A stretch of 53,771 bases of DNA from Cyanobacteria bacterium CYA (GTDB lineage: Bacteria; Planctomycetota; Phycisphaerae; Phycisphaerales; UBA1924): contig RHKP01000017.1 in the NCBI GenBank assembly GCA_008363215.1, positions 1-53,771 on the forward strand, in the 5' to 3' direction. The notes under the pieces were generated by a model. It saw nothing but the letters and a program-made list of their open reading frames with translations. It was not told where the DNA came from and did no database searches. Made by a program: the position numbers and the translations under genes. Of this stretch, positions 53,677 to 53,771 are shown piece after piece (the stretch's first letter is position 1; each line of letters opens with the position of its first letter).

Positions 53677-53771
53677 TTAGCGGCGACGACGGGCAACCAG
53701 ACCGCCGAGGCCAAGGAGGGCCAGCGAGGCCGGAGCCGGAATCACGCGGGTGGTCGCGCCGGTGAGCGTCA
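53677..53771 (-). CDS. C-terminus of a second PEP-CTERM protein (partial)
   Basis: Only the last 31 codons and the TAA (53677-53679) are in the window. They read TLTGATTRVIPAPASLALLG, then LGGLVARRRR, almost the same tail as the neighbour. The two genes are tandem on the minus strand and probably paralogues. The 5' part is outside the window. Confidence 0.9.
   Translation of the reverse strand, partial: TLTGATTRVIPAPASLALLGLGGLVARRRR

Overview
This GC-rich window is bacterial and most likely comes from a planctomycete, with the Phycisphaerae as the best fit. The reasons are two PEP-CTERM proteins ending in PAPASLALLGLGGL plus a basic tail, a secreted protein with a paired 'DFFDVQxFLxxF' dockerin-like tail, a Ser/Thr kinase fused to WD40 repeats, a 'CPTCGHDLRGL' zinc-ribbon miniprotein, a DUF1559-like pseudopilin, the ImuA-ImuB-DnaE2 mutasome, and tRNA genes with no encoded CCA. 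No transposase, integrase, CRISPR array or rRNA was seen.

Layout. 0-7 kb (minus strand): a stub of an ECF sigma factor, then the SOS mutagenesis cassette imuA-imuB-dnaE2. Members of a dispersed repeat family are inserted in frame in this cassette. 7-11 kb: a caspase-like fragment, an HD-domain protein, a strongly structured leader with a very short ORF and a terminator, then argC and argB. 11-13.2 kb: nrfH and nrfA (ammonia-forming nitrite reductase). 13.2-18.6 kb: a broken PAS-LuxR regulator, aconitase, an SRAP protein, ruvA and a zinc-ribbon peptide. 18.8-23.4 kb: tRNA-Val, a secreted dockerin-like protein, a GH51 arabinofuranosidase, Kdo transferase and tRNA-Lys. 23.4-30.3 kb: a SNF2 helicase, a WD40 Ser/Thr kinase with six near-identical blades, and a SWIM zinc-finger protein. 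30.3-34.9 kb: a structured leader, tRNA-Gln, and the conserved translation block glmU-like, prs, rplY, pth, rpsF, ssb. 35-45 kb: an SseB-like protein, a thioredoxin-like protein, glycosylasparaginase, GH29 fucosidase, GH38 mannosidase, a pseudopilin and a transglutaminase-like protein. 45-53.8 kb: fumarase, a POT transporter with a large extra domain, a protease-like remnant, aroA, a GroES homologue, apt, and two PEP-CTERM genes, the second cut by the window edge.

How the genes work together. ImuA/ImuB/DnaE2, the SRAP protein, RuvA, SSB and SNF2 serve DNA repair. The GH51, GH29, GH38 and glycosylasparaginase genes look like a kit for degrading fucosylated, mannosylated or arabinosylated glycans and glycoproteins. 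NrfHA gives respiratory nitrite reduction to ammonia. Aconitase and fumarase are TCA-cycle enzymes.

The two most interesting signals are (i) repeat-derived, in-frame peptide insertions in the mutasome genes, three of them in DnaE2 alone, and (ii) the argC leader. That leader has a 15-nt perfect match to the bacterial anti-Shine-Dalgarno region, a 12-codon ORF ending Arg-Arg-stop, a three-way junction with the stop codon in a hairpin loop, and a strong terminator.
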